This document shows, one piece after another, positions 12,082 through 22,456 of a DNA stretch of 64,000 nucleotides. The stretch is from Ottelia alismoides (lineage: Eukaryota > Streptophyta > Magnoliopsida > Alismatales > Hydrocharitaceae). A program made the position numbers and the translations under genes. Position 1 is the stretch's first letter. Every line of letters starts with the position of its first letter. The stretch is from contig JAZKJV010009616.1 of assembly GCA_037367405.1 (NCBI GenBank), positions 372,001 to 436,000 on the forward strand, read 5' to 3'. A model generated the notes under the pieces. It was not told the DNA's origin. It was given only the letters and a program-made list of their open reading frames with translations, and ran no database searches.

Positions 12082-12561
12082 AGCAGCATGGACAAGAGGC
12101 TACACGTCCATGGGGGTGGAGTAGTGACGAACCACACTACCAACGATCTTGCAGGAGACAAGATACCGAAGATGCTCGGAGCGCAGGAGGTGCTCACTTC
12201 CCAGGACACGGGTACGTCTACAGGGAATGATAGAGATCATCAACGAGCAAGTGTGGAGGTGAGAACTCCACATGTGGAGCTGGAGCTGCCACACAACAGC
12301 GATGGGGATGCTGTATCCAGGAGGGATACATCGAGAACAGGAGCTGATGAGGAAGCTCCATTTCTCACGACGAAGATCAAGTCATGGAGCGACGCGGTTC
12401 ATGGGAAGAACAAGTGCGGGAAGGGAGGCGGTGCACGCTTGCACCACCTTTCCAAGTGAGCAGCATCAGGAGGTGCGTAGCGGATGGAGGATCGTGACGG
12501 GACGCCAGCTGAAGAGGGAATGTTCGGTTGAGGACAACCGATTCTTCAGGTGGGGGAGGCT
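12082..12561 (+). other. element B 3' internal region and polypurine tract
   Basis: This has no conserved motif; several short open frames are present but none resembles pol. It ends in the purine run GGTGGGGGAGGC at 12549-12560, adjacent to the 3' LTR, which is the polypurine tract. Confidence 0.75.
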
Positions 12562-13757
12562 TGTCACACCCCCAAATTTTGTGATCGAGAATGATCGTGC
12601 AGACCCGGTAGCGGATGCTCGAGAATGATCGATGGAGTTAGGACTTCAGGAGGAGTCCAAAATATGTGGATATCAGGGAGGTTATCCATGAGAGTCTGGA
12701 GGCTCTATCGTACGTGACAATGAAGAAGCGTCACACAGGACACTGGCTCGGTAGCAGAGTGTCGTGGTGCTAGTAGCAGTGCGAGCAACGAGTACAGACA
12801 GCAGTGCACGACATGACGGTGGATGCACGTAGCGGTACACACGCGAGCGCAGAAGGGCGGTACGTAGTGAAGCAGTATGCATCAAGGAGCAATGCGGTAC
12901 GGTTACATAGGCGTACGCACGAAGGCACACGGTATCGGTATCGAGGCGTGGTGATCCAAGGAGGCATGGAGCGTTGTAGGTGCTGAGTACGAGCATTATC
13001 GAGCATGCTCGGTAGTACGCGTACGACAGTGGTCTGGAGGCCACGATAACAGAGTTCTGGAGGACTTCCCCTTAGCATGAAGAACACTAAGGAAGGGTTT
13101 ACCGCACGAGGGTCTGGAGGCCGCGGGTTTCCTTATGGCACAAGACCAAGTGTTCGGTGGCACTTGGTGAATTACGGCAAAGCTGCATCAGCAGGGCGTT
13201 GGAGCGCATGCATGCTGATGACTAGGCGGTTGACTGGGCGTCAACTATGCGGGAAGACGAAAGGACAACAAGGGAGTCAAAGAGACAAGCAGACGAAGAG
13301 TTGCTGAGGAACGCGAAGGGTTGCCAAAGAACTCGAAGGGTCCCTTGTGTCTTTATGTATCATTATTGTAGATGTAATAATGAGTGTCCCTTAGGTTGCC
13401 TTGAGTCTTGTATATAAGGAGGGGTGGTGGCTCATTTACAGAGACACAGTGTACAGTCCACCCACTCCAGAGATAGTTCTCCTTCTAATAAAGAGAAGAG
13501 CTTTATGCCCGTACCTTGTGAGATTGTTCGGTTGTGTTCTTGAGCGTTCTTAAGCGTGTTCTTGAGAGTGTTCTTGAGCGATCCAGAGTTCATGCTCGTG
13601 TTTATGTTGGAAGCGTCGGTACGCTAGCAAGCAGTAGTATCAAGAAGAGTTGGAGCGCGTCCGTGACCGTTCTACTCGGAAAGGCTGGTTAGCTACGGGT
13701 TAGCTAACGCCACACAGAATCGATCAAAATCGATAGCGGGATTTTGACCCTATGACA
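12562..13757 (+). repeat. element B 3' LTR
   Basis: 1196 bp, TGTCACACC...TATGACA, closely matching 9454-10661. A small deletion after the TATA region accounts for most of the length difference. Confidence 0.92.
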
Positions 13758-13762
13758 GAAAC

Positions 13763-14444
13763 CATGATGTGATTCGGGCATGTGTAGTTGGTCTGAGTAG
13801 AGTCCATTCTTTTTATCATGATTGGTCGAACCCTGATATTGTGGTGACACCATACATGGTTTATGTGTGTCAATGTTATCAGTCTAGTCCTCTGTATGAG
13901 TGTCATGTCTGAAGACGGGGCTGTCATGGTCAATCCAAGATGATAGTTGCTCATTTGTATTCAAGGTTGGAGGAGGTGGAAGATGTGAAGAAGTATTGAA
14001 TTCAGTGTGGTTAGAATCTCCCATGAATGATAGATTGACATTTACATAATATGAAGGATGGATTGTATGATCAGAATAGAGAGGATTGACATATGAAGAA
14101 GCGGAGACCTCAGTCGGTTGTTTGTTTGTATGATCCGAATACAAAGGATTGTAATTCATGACATAGATCAGATTTATTGGATTGATTTGTGGGTGAGAGT
14201 CTCCTGTGGAAGTTGGTTGATGTCTAGTTGGAGGAGGTTTTGAAACTTTAGGTCTAACTGAGACGAATTCATTTTCATAGTATAGCTCTGATGGATTCTT
14301 GGATAAATATTCCGTCATTTTTGAAAGAGCTAAAATAAATGATGATTTAGGTTTGACCGAGACGAATTTATTTTCATGATACGGATCTGAAGGGTACTTG
14401 GACAAAAGTTCCATAATTTTCAAAGGAGGTTTACTTCTTGACAT
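13763..14444 (-). pseudogene. element A gag, N-terminal part
   Basis: The minus-strand ATG at 14444-14442 follows a long leader and opens MSRSKPPLKIMELLSKYPSD. The first 65 residues contain an imperfect tandem duplication (MELLSKYPSDPYHENKFVSV and then MTEYLSKNPSELYYENEFVSV). The rest is rich in P, S, Y and N with repeated NPLYSDHT segments. A TAG at 13884-13886 interrupts it, after which the same frame reads on to MPESHHGF at the element B junction. MPES also occurs in element D. Proline/tyrosine-rich gag starts are likewise seen at 39287 in C. No recognised domain; assignment as gag is by position and by similarity among the three elements. Confidence 0.6.
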
Positions 14445-15898
14445 AATAGATCTAATTCAAATCAAAAAAGGAGAGTGATGGCACAAGTGTGCGGCTTCTG
14501 ATTATTCGAGATCGGTTCACGCACACCAATACAAATACAAATCAAACTCCAGGTTCACCAACTCACACAATGAGACCGCAAGAGTTCGGAAATTTATCTT
14601 TTCAATTTTAAGTTGTGATAAATCAATCTTGGAAAGATTTTATCGAGCTGTTAGGTGCTGGTAATTTTCTAATGACTGGCCCGAATTCTTACGACTAGTT
14701 GCACCTACTTTTAGACAGTATGTGTGTAAGTACATACCTTAAAACGGTTACCCATGTTACTTAAGGACGAAGCCTTACGCATTGTCCTTTATACCACCCA
14801 CTCTGCTAAGGAAATCCAGACCGTTTACCAGCTACCCGTAGATCCTCACTGAGAAGTAGCTAATCATTTTTATAGAATCAGTAGTCAATATGAAAATCCA
14901 GATTTAGGCTCTAACCTTAAGTGTCATCTCTCGCTCACTCAGATAAATAAAAGAATCCAAGGTCGGGGTTGCTCTCCCGCAAAAATTCCCGATTTTATGG
15001 GTTAATTAAAGTCAGTTATATTTTACAGTCCTAATTTTAATTAGGCGATCACTGAAAAATTAAGTGAGCACAAATATACGTCTACCTTCCAGTCCCAATT
15101 TTCTTTAAAATTATGCGACAAAATAGGAGGGAGAAATTTAGAAAAAGCCAATGCACGTGAAACAATGATGTATGCTCAGATAGAAGACTTACAGTGATTC
15201 CTCACAATCTCTATGTGGGATGCAATGCAAGAATTGAAAATTTATTCTAAATGAATGCAAGCCGATAAAAATCGCACATAGCAGAAAGTTCTATTAACCG
15301 GGAAGAAATTAGTTAAATTTTTGACTAATTTGAACGATCTAATGTGCGTCTTGATTAAGTGGAGTGCGGTCCTAGGTTCTACGAGCACAATTAAAAATTA
15401 TAGAAGCTCTAATAGTCGTATATGTAGGTCTATCCTAAGCACCACTCAAGTCGGGCCCCACCCTCACCGGAGAGTAAAACAGGCAACGACACACCACAGA
15501 AAGAGTTAAAGGTCTTTTACACATGCGAGAGTCCAAACAGACACCGCTAGAAATGAGCAATTAATTACAAAAAATAAAATTGCAGAAAATAGAATCCTAA
15601 ACTCTATGCTCTCTCACGACTCGACTCAATCTTAATTTTTTTAATACGACTTTTCGGAAGTCGATGAAGAAGCTTCGTTTCCAAAAACCGCTCCACGTAC
15701 GTCGGGTACCTCGCACGAAAAAATAATAGAGAGGGTGTAAGAGAGTACTAAAAAATAAAACAAGAAAATAAATGCCGGACATAAAATAAAACAAATGAAG
15801 AAAGAAAAAAATGGAAAATTTACAACGAAAAATTCGTGGGTCACACTACCCGAATAAAGAAAACTGAAAAGTTTTAGATAAAATCTAAGCCGTTTGCC
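14445..15898 (-). other. element A leader with a block conserved in element D
   Basis: This is the untranslated leader between the primer site and gag. The part at 14646-14875 matches 51441-51666 of element D over about 225 bases, with shared runs such as CACCTACTTT, CCCATGTTACTT and ACTCTGCTAAGG. The CACTCAAGTCGGG segment near 15443 also recurs in D (52224). The small open frames here have no motif. Confidence 0.7.
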
Positions 15899-15916
15899 TC
15901 CCCAGCAACGGCGCTA
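15899..15916 (-). other. element A primer binding site (tRNA-Asp type)
   Basis: The element strand matches the tRNA-Asp 3' end complement TGGCGCCGTTGCCGGGGA at 16 of 18 positions. It starts two bases from the LTR. The site fixes the element's orientation as minus. Confidence 0.88.
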
Positions 15917-15918
15917 TC

Positions 15919-18900
15919 TGATGAGTCCAAGATAACCGATGTAAATATACGTGAATGAATCGTGCATTTAAATTAATGTGTCATTTTTTGTAGGTGGGCA
16001 ATCAAAATCGGTTAAGAAATAATCACAATTATTTAGTTAATTTTTAATCGTAAGATTTTATGTTTATTTTACTTGGACAAGTCCTAAGGTCGAACTCAAG
16101 GAGGTAAAGGAACAACTTAGAAATTTTTGTTTATCAAAGTTCATGCACGGTTTTCGAGGCATTTTTTTAATTTTTAATGCATTTGAGATGCAAAATGCAA
16201 CTTTGGCTGATTTTAGGGACTAAAAAATAAATATCAATCAAATGATGTCCGAAAAATATGAAACTTAGCCAAGATGACAATTATGATGAAATTAATGCAC
16301 TGTAATTTTTTTAGAATTTTTGGATGCAAGATAAATATTTTATGAACTTTTGAATGCAAACAAAGTGAATTTCAATAATTAATTAAAAAATATTAAACCT
16401 AATTATTTTCAAGGGACAAAATTATCCAAGATCTATCGCTAAGTGATGGATCTAAGAAAAATCCTAAACCTTAAAAGTACATGATTTAATACCTACTAAA
16501 AATTAAATATTGAAATATGCAAAAATGATTTTTAGATGGCAAACGATGCATGCAAATGTAATTCTATTTGGGCACAATGTTAAACATAACTAATTCTACA
16601 ATCCTTGATTTTTCGGTAATTTTCAACGCTGAAGTTAATTAGTTATGAATTTTAGAGCACAAAATGGGCAGAATATTTAATTTTCTAAAAAATAATTAAT
16701 TAATAATTAACCAAAGATCACAAAAATGTCAAACGTATGCCATAATGTAGAGAATTAGTTGTAGAACAAAATGCCTATTTTGGATAAATAAAATAATGCA
16801 AGGTAGAGGTTCTAAACAATGGGGGATACACAGGGTTATTTCTGCAATATTACAATAATTAAATAAATATAGGAAGGACTCACTTGTAATTACCAGAACT
16901 ATGGAGGGGGTACGTGTAAAATTTCCATCAGTCACGTGCATTGCATGAGACTTTGGAAATGGCTGGACGGCAGTGCAATTAGACAGATATGGAGTGGGCT
17001 TTCACAATTTACCCAGCAGCCAAGCGCGTGGCTGACGTTCCCCCGGCGCACGTGCCTCGCATGTGCGTGGGGGTCTCGGGCCTCACGCCCGACGACGAGG
17101 TAGCGTGTCGTGGCGGAGTGGTTGCGTTCGGTGTTGACTCCGACCGAGGGAAGGGACTGGCGGTCCAGGATGAGCGGCGCTCCCCGGCGAAGTTGATGAC
17201 GGTGAACTGGAGGTCTTCGGCAGGAGAGCTCGTGTGTTTGCAGCGTAGGTGACTCCTCGCTCGTTGACACATGACGGAGCGAGGCTTCTATCTTCGTGGG
17301 GTGGGCGACAGAGCTTCTAGTTGGTGAAGGAGTACGGCCGATGAGCGGTGGCTGATGTGGCGGAAGAGTTGCTCCTGTCGACTGGAAGTTGAAGTTGGAG
17401 AAAACGGTTATCGATGAAATGGCGTGCGGCGAAAGACGTTGCTGGTGATGGAGTCGTTGGATAACTTGGCTCGACGGGATAAAGTCTGGAGCGATGGCAA
17501 CAGGCTCTAGGCCGTTCTCCGACGAGGCCTGGGGCTCGGATCTTACCGAGGGAGGAGGAGGGCCGGGATGTCACCCCGGTGATCGATTTAGAGAGCAGAT
17601 CAGTGGATGAAGGACGATGAGGGGTTGGAGCGTTTAAATAGCTGGAGGATGAGGGTCGGTGATGGAAGCCAATCGGAGATTGATTGGCGGTGGTAGATTG
17701 ATGAGGGATTCGATCTGATTGGGAGTGTATGTGATTGATCGGATTGGGTGCCGGAGAAGATTGCAGGGCAGAGATTTCACGGAGGTGCGGCGATGGATTT
17801 GGGAGAGTCGAGGGAAGACGACGAGCAGCGGCCATCCGATCGATCGAGATTGGATGGCCAGGATTCTACCACGTAGCAGCAGGAGGGACGCGTAGGCAAG
17901 GCACGTGCAACGCGCGTGTGCTGGCGGCACGTGCGTTGCACGTGCGAGTCTTTTTTATTTTTATTTTTATTAAAAAATATAAAAACCTAAAAAATGGGTG
18001 ACATGTGGCGGCTCCAGGAGCGGCCACATGTCAACCCCACAAAAATCAGAAAATTAAATACAAAGAAAAATCTGAAATAAATAGCAAACGATCTCTAATC
18101 GAAAAATATTCTTAACGAAAGTTGCTCGTCTCGGTGATATCTACAACTTTCATGAAGACACTGAAATCAAAATCGATCAATTGCATAAAGTGATATTTTT
18201 GGGGTATCCCATGTACATAGAATACCTTGATTTTTGGGTTTTATAATTTTATTGTTATTTTTAATTCAGATAAAAATCCGAAAAATATATGATAAAATCA
18301 AATATAAATATTTACACATTAATCTATTTTTTGGTTTTTTATTTAGTAAGAAAAAGAAGAAATAAAATAAAACACGAAAAAGATGATTTTTGTACAAACA
18401 CTTAGTGAAGACTCGGACTCAATCAGTTTCGTTGATTTCAAGCTCAAGTTTGGATTTGAAATTTTACGCATTTTAATAAAACTCTCATCAAAGAAGACAA
18501 ATGAAAAAGAAATAAAATAAAATAGATTCATTATGTACATAAAATAATAGGTCAAAAATTGCTAAAATACAAAATGTATAAAAGAGACCTCATATGAGCT
18601 CTGATTCACTTGAACTTGGTCTTGTTTTGAAGGTACTTGAATGTACATTAGTTCAAAAGTGAGTAGGATCAAATCGGACACTGAATGTGGGAAGATATGA
18701 AAGTTTTAGTTCGGATATCCTAGAACTAGGGTTGGGGTTTTTAGTCCACTTATTTAGGTTAGTGTTTTTTTTGTATTTTTCATTTCTTCTTTTTAGTGAT
18801 ATGTACATAGTGGAGATAGTTAAAAATCGAGGAATTTAGGCTATTTACAAGTCAATTTGGCTGGGATTTTTGGCTTCTTATTTTGTGCGAAAATAAGTGA

Positions 18901-19027
18901 TAAAATGCAATTCTATTCAAAACATGCATGAATGCTAATTATGTAGAATAAATAAAGAAATGCCAATGAATTTTGGGGATTAGAGCTTAACTAATGATTT
19001 TTAGAGTGATGAATCTGAGATTCATTA
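15919..19027 (-). repeat. element A 5' LTR
   Basis: 3.11 kb, plus-strand ends TGATGAG and GATTCATTA. It pairs with 2314-5441 throughout. A minus-strand TATA-like CTATTTAAACG is at 17630-17640. The GGTCGAACTCAAGGAGG block lies near 16090. Confidence 0.88.
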
Positions 19028-19098
19028 GGGGGATAAGGGTGCCCACGGCCCAGAAGAGTAGGACTCCCGCGATGACGGACTTCAGTAGTCTATAAGCA
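19028..19098 (-). pseudogene. LINE ORF2 fragment, upstream piece separated by element A
   Basis: On the minus strand this reads YRLLKSVIAGVLLFWAVGT, the end of the L1-type reverse-transcriptase region (family pattern L-x-K-S-V-[IL]-x-G-x-LLFWA). Ignoring element A and one GGGGG copy, the frame passes without a shift into the piece at 2313 going down. The similarity ends near 19098, so the LINE is 5'-truncated, as is usual for this class. Confidence 0.8.
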
Positions 19099-19100
19099 CT

Positions 19101-19206
19101 GTAAGAGTCAGGAAGACTATATGCGGTGTGGTATAATTTTGCCAACTTCTTGTGTCTTTGATGTAAGAGTCAGGAAGACTATATGCGCTATGGTATAATT
19201 TTGCCA
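19101..19206. repeat. 44-bp direct repeat upstream of the host gene
   Basis: GTAAGAGTCAGGAAGACTAT and the following 24 bases occur at 19101-19144 and again at 19163-19206, with three or four differences. The first copy begins where the LINE similarity stops. Confidence 0.8.
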
Positions 19207-19328
19207 GAGATAATAAAGAAATAACGAAGATTATAGGGTTTTTAATGAGGAAAACAAAACATTAGGGGGCAAGATATAAAAGATCATATAATAAAATATA
19301 CCATTGGACGGCCCTCCCTCTCTGGTCT

Positions 19329-19336
19329 TATATAAA
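19329..19336 (+). promoter_or_regulatory. TATA box of the host gene
   Basis: TATATAAA lies 96 bases before the ATG at 19425. A pyrimidine-rich leader with CTT repeats (about 19395-19420) follows, which is usual for plant genes. Confidence 0.6.
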
Positions 19337-19424
19337 GCATTCAAAGCTCACCCCCTTTCCCCTCCCCCACCTACCAAACAAACCCACGCTTCATCTCCCT
19401 TGCTCTTCTTCTTCTTCTTCCCAG

Positions 19425-20545
19425 ATGGACACCACCTTCGACTCCTTATTCGAGCACTACCATCATCACCACCTCTCCCCTGACACCGTCCTCAGCCGCT
19501 CCCTCTCCGTCGACTCTTCCTCCTCTCGCCCCTTCATCCACACCTTCCGCCCCAAGGCCTCCCCGTGGCGACCCACCTCCCTCAACGCCTCCCCGCTCCT
19601 CTACTCGCCCCCACCCCGCGCCAGGGAGCCCCTCCACAAGTACCTCTGCTTCTGGGTTCCGCTCTACAAGAAGGTCAAGGCCCTCAGGTGGGGCGCTGCT
19701 GCTGCCGCTGCTGCTAAGGAGGACGAGGAGATTGCATCGGCGAGGAGTAGGAGTAGGAGTAGAAGTAGAAGTAGGAAGAGCGATAGCTTCTCGAGGGTCG
19801 ACTATTGTTGCAGATCCAACAACAGGGTCAGGGCCTTCGACGCCGGTGTGGAGAAGAGCATCCACGAGGCCGTCCTCCACTGCAAGAAGTCCATAGGTGA
19901 GGGACCTTGCTGCATTTTTTTTCATTTTCAGGGTCATTTCTCAAATGTTCTACATCAGAAAAAAAGGATTTTTCCAATTTCATTCCGAACTTTCGGGGTT
20001 CCATTTTTAAACTTTTGACGGTGTTCTTTTGAAATGAACCGTATTTTATTTATTTTAGAACTTGAGAAAAACAGATTTTTTGTCAGGAATCTCTTTGCCA
20101 AATTTATATTTCTACCACGTATTTCAAAACAAAAATCATTTTCATTTTTACATTTTTTTGAAAATAATAGGTTTTCCGGCATCTTTTATTTTTTCTGAGA
20201 GTTTTTTGAGGTTCCTATGAAAAATGCGTGACTTTATTTCGTGAAGTAGCAGAAATCTTCTAGAGTTGCCTCAAATAGATTGCTAAATTTGCTCCATCAT
20301 GTAAATGAGGCGCCCCAATTATAGAATCACTTGAAACAATTTTTATGGTTAATTCTTATAAAAAAAATATATATGGAAAGAAGGTGGAGATCTTTTGGAA
20401 TTGCCCAATATAGGTTGCTAATTCACTCTTTAATTTAAAGCTGGGAAGCAAAACCCTTATTATCTTCTGATAAATCTCATCTTATATGAATTCTGTTCTA
20501 ATCCATGCGCTGATTTTCCTTTTAATTTCAGGGAGAGTGGATTAA
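19425..20545 (+). CDS. probable host gene: plant protein of unknown function, 2 exons, 161 aa
   Basis: Exon 1 coding is 19425-19896 and exon 2 coding is 20532-20545 (14 bases). The intron (635 bp) starts GTGAGG and ends TTTCAG. The stop TAA is at 20543. The ATG sits in a good context (CCAGATGG) below a TATA box and a CTT-rich leader. The protein has a His run (residues 11-16), a Ser-rich stretch, PHKYLCFWVPLYKKVKALR-like residues near 70-88, an Ala run (91-97), RS dipeptides (107-117), and a C-terminal part, SNNRVRAFDAGVEKSIHEAV, that has the look of a conserved block. No signal peptide or membrane segment is evident. I do not recognise the family and assign no function. Codon use is GC-rich, unlike the surrounding repeats, which supports a real gene. 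Splice sites are predicted, not proven. Confidence 0.7.
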
Positions 20546-21874
20546 TTTGTGAACATGGACTTTGAGCAGCAGAGGAATCTACTTAATTCAAGGGGAAGCT
20601 GAACTGAAGCTCACATTTAGTTTTGGCCTAATCCGACATTAGAATAGCTTGTAAATTAGCACAAGATCTGTAGATGCTGAGTTATCTACTTATTTTATAT
20701 TGTAAAATTTTTGATATCGGGCTTCAGTACATCAGTAACTTTGTTTGAAAGCGAAGGTCGATGTTCCCATAAACAAAACGCGAACCTTTTATCTACATAG
20801 AACTGGATTTAAATCTTTTATCTGCTGCTTAAGCACAATCGAGGCGATTAAAGCAGGTGTTAAAATGGCAGTAATTTTGTTATTGGGTTGACGAGTCGAA
20901 GAACGATGGTTCGTCTGTAAACCTGACAAAAGCGAAAGACCCCCATGACCTCAGACGAATCTAGTCTAAGAACATGTAGCATTGACCGTGACGATTTTAC
21001 GTAGAACGAGGCGAAGTGGAACCCAGAGGCATTCTGAAATTCAAAGATCCTTGACGCGTTGATGGAGACAGTCACGAGATGAATGGATCAAGAGCTTTAA
21101 GTACGTAATTGACTCTGCGATCTTAAGACTAAACAAGTCTTCCATGCCTCCTAATCCTCCATCTTTGAATGGTTAGTTGTATTAGCGCATGAATTTATGA
21201 CTCCCACACAACACAAGATCTTGAAAAACTAATCAGAGAAGATGAGCATGAGGTGACATGTCACCTGAATGTTTATATTTTTTTACAGTAAAAGAAGAAA
21301 CATGAGGAGGAATCCATACTTAATATATCGCAATCAAGGGAGGAAAAGAGGAATGGAACAGATTTTGCAAGACATGGATCGATTTGGGGCAGGCGATGCT
21401 GCAACAGTGACAGCAGGCAGCTGCGAACAGGAGACAGTGGTCCTTTCCTCTCTGGGGCTTTTGCTTTTCAAAGTGACAGCGGCAGGTGATCGTCCCGCGT
21501 CAATAAATAGAGGACAGACCCCGAAGCTGACAACAAGGCATGAGAGAGACACTGTCTCCCTCTTCTTCTTGTCTTTCTCTCCCCTTCTGTTTGCTATCAA
21601 TGAAGCAAACTCACCGGGTCCCCAACTGATCATCCCCTTCCCAGAAGCTTCCTCTTCTCGCTTTCAATCTCTTTTTTTAATTATGTATTTATTTTTTTTC
21701 CAAACTGAAGTAGATTCTATTTTCCTGAACCTGTGAGCTTGTTCTTGTTGATGTTTTGTACGAAGGTTGAGATTGATTTACAATAAGACTGAGGTGTGTT
21801 CGTTCGAGGAATAATGAGGGATATTTTTCTTCATTCTTCCAATTTCTTATCCCTTCATAGATGGTCAATGTTTT
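20546..21874. other. 3' region of the host gene and gene-free interval
   Basis: The first ~200 bases are probably the 3' untranslated region. After that I see no gene. Short open frames at 21269-21736 (plus) and 21334-21633 (minus) have no motif. An AATAAATAG sequence near 21511 followed by a CT-rich run could be a promoter, but nothing downstream supports a transcript. Confidence 0.4.
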
Positions 21875-22451
21875 TGTAACAGAACGGGCTTAGGTCCCCG
21901 GTCCGTTATCGAAGCATTACTGGCCCTGACAACCTCTTGGGATCGGGCTCATACGAACCCGATTAACCACCCCCAAAATGCTTAAGCCGGATTATTAGGT
22001 AGTAACCTTCTCACTATTTATCCTACTCGGAAACTACATGTTTCCACGGTGTGGACTTTGTTGGGGTTTTTACAACCTCCCCCGCTTATATTCGCAACGT
22101 CCTCGTTGCGACATGGCACATCACTTCTTCCCAGTGACAGTGGCGGCTGCACGCTCTGGGTAGCCATTTCCTCCAACCTCTTTGTAGGGGCGGCTCCACC
22201 TCTCGGGTAGCCCTTTCCACTATCAGAGGGTGTTCGGCTCTGATACCATTTGTAACAGAACAGGCTTAGGTCCCCGGTCCGTTATCGAAGCATTACTGGC
22301 CCTGACAACCTCTTGGGATCGGGCCCATACGAACCCGATTAACCACCCTCAAAATGCTTAAGCCGGGTTATTAGGTAGTAACGTTCTCACTATTTATCCC
22401 ACCCGGAAACTACATGTTTCCACGGTGTGGGACTTTGTTGGGGTTTTTACA
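21875..22451 (-). mobile_element. complete TRIM element (terminal-repeat retrotransposon in miniature)
   Basis: Two LTRs of about 200 bp (21875-22074 and 22251-22451) bound a 176-bp interior. On the minus strand each LTR starts TGTAAAAACCCC and ends TCTGTTACA. The primer site for initiator tRNA-Met reads GGCTCTGATACCA on the plus strand (22236-22248), two bases from the LTR. A polypurine tract (ACCTCCCCCGC on plus) lies at the other end. The target duplication is GTTTT (21870-21874 and 22452-22456). There is no coding capacity. The interior is clearly related to that of the TRIM array at 58574-59549. Confidence 0.93.
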
Positions 22452-22456
22452 GTTTT

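Larger units (their letters stand above)
9454..13757 (+). mobile_element. element B: gag-only LTR retrotransposon nested in element A
   Basis: This is a complete 4.3-kb element. LTRs lie at 9454-10661 and 12562-13757. The target duplication is GAAAC (9449-9453 and 13758-13762). The primer site is TGGTATCAGAGCTC (initiator tRNA-Met) at 10664, and a polypurine tract sits at 12549. The 1.9-kb interior holds a Ty3/gypsy-type gag and nothing else recognisable, matching the non-autonomous TR-GAG arrangement. The LTRs are visibly more alike than those of A, so it inserted later, as the nesting requires. Confidence 0.92.
2314..19027 (-). mobile_element. element A: Athila/Tat-like Ty3/gypsy element with gag and protease only
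   Basis: This is a complete insertion. LTRs lie at 2314-5441 and 15919-19027. The flanking target duplication is GGGGG (2309-2313 and 19028-19032). Orientation is minus, shown by the tRNA-Asp-type primer site beside the right LTR and the polypurine tract beside the left one. The internal region encodes gag, an aspartic protease and a variable tail, all broken. I found no reverse transcriptase, RNase H or integrase motif, so it was probably mobilised by enzymes from related elements. The LTRs differ at many sites, so the insertion is old. It sits in the LINE and was later split by element B. Confidence 0.88.

Noticed and set aside
19446..19937. 163-codon minus-strand open frame opposite the host gene
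   Set aside because: It mirrors the GC-rich exon 1, has a Gly/Glu-rich composition typical of antisense frames, and lacks its own promoter or motif.
21334..21736. Open frames at 21269-21736 (plus) and 21334-21633 (minus) and a possible microRNA precursor
   Set aside because: No protein motif was found, and I could not identify a stable long hairpin or a known microRNA sequence.
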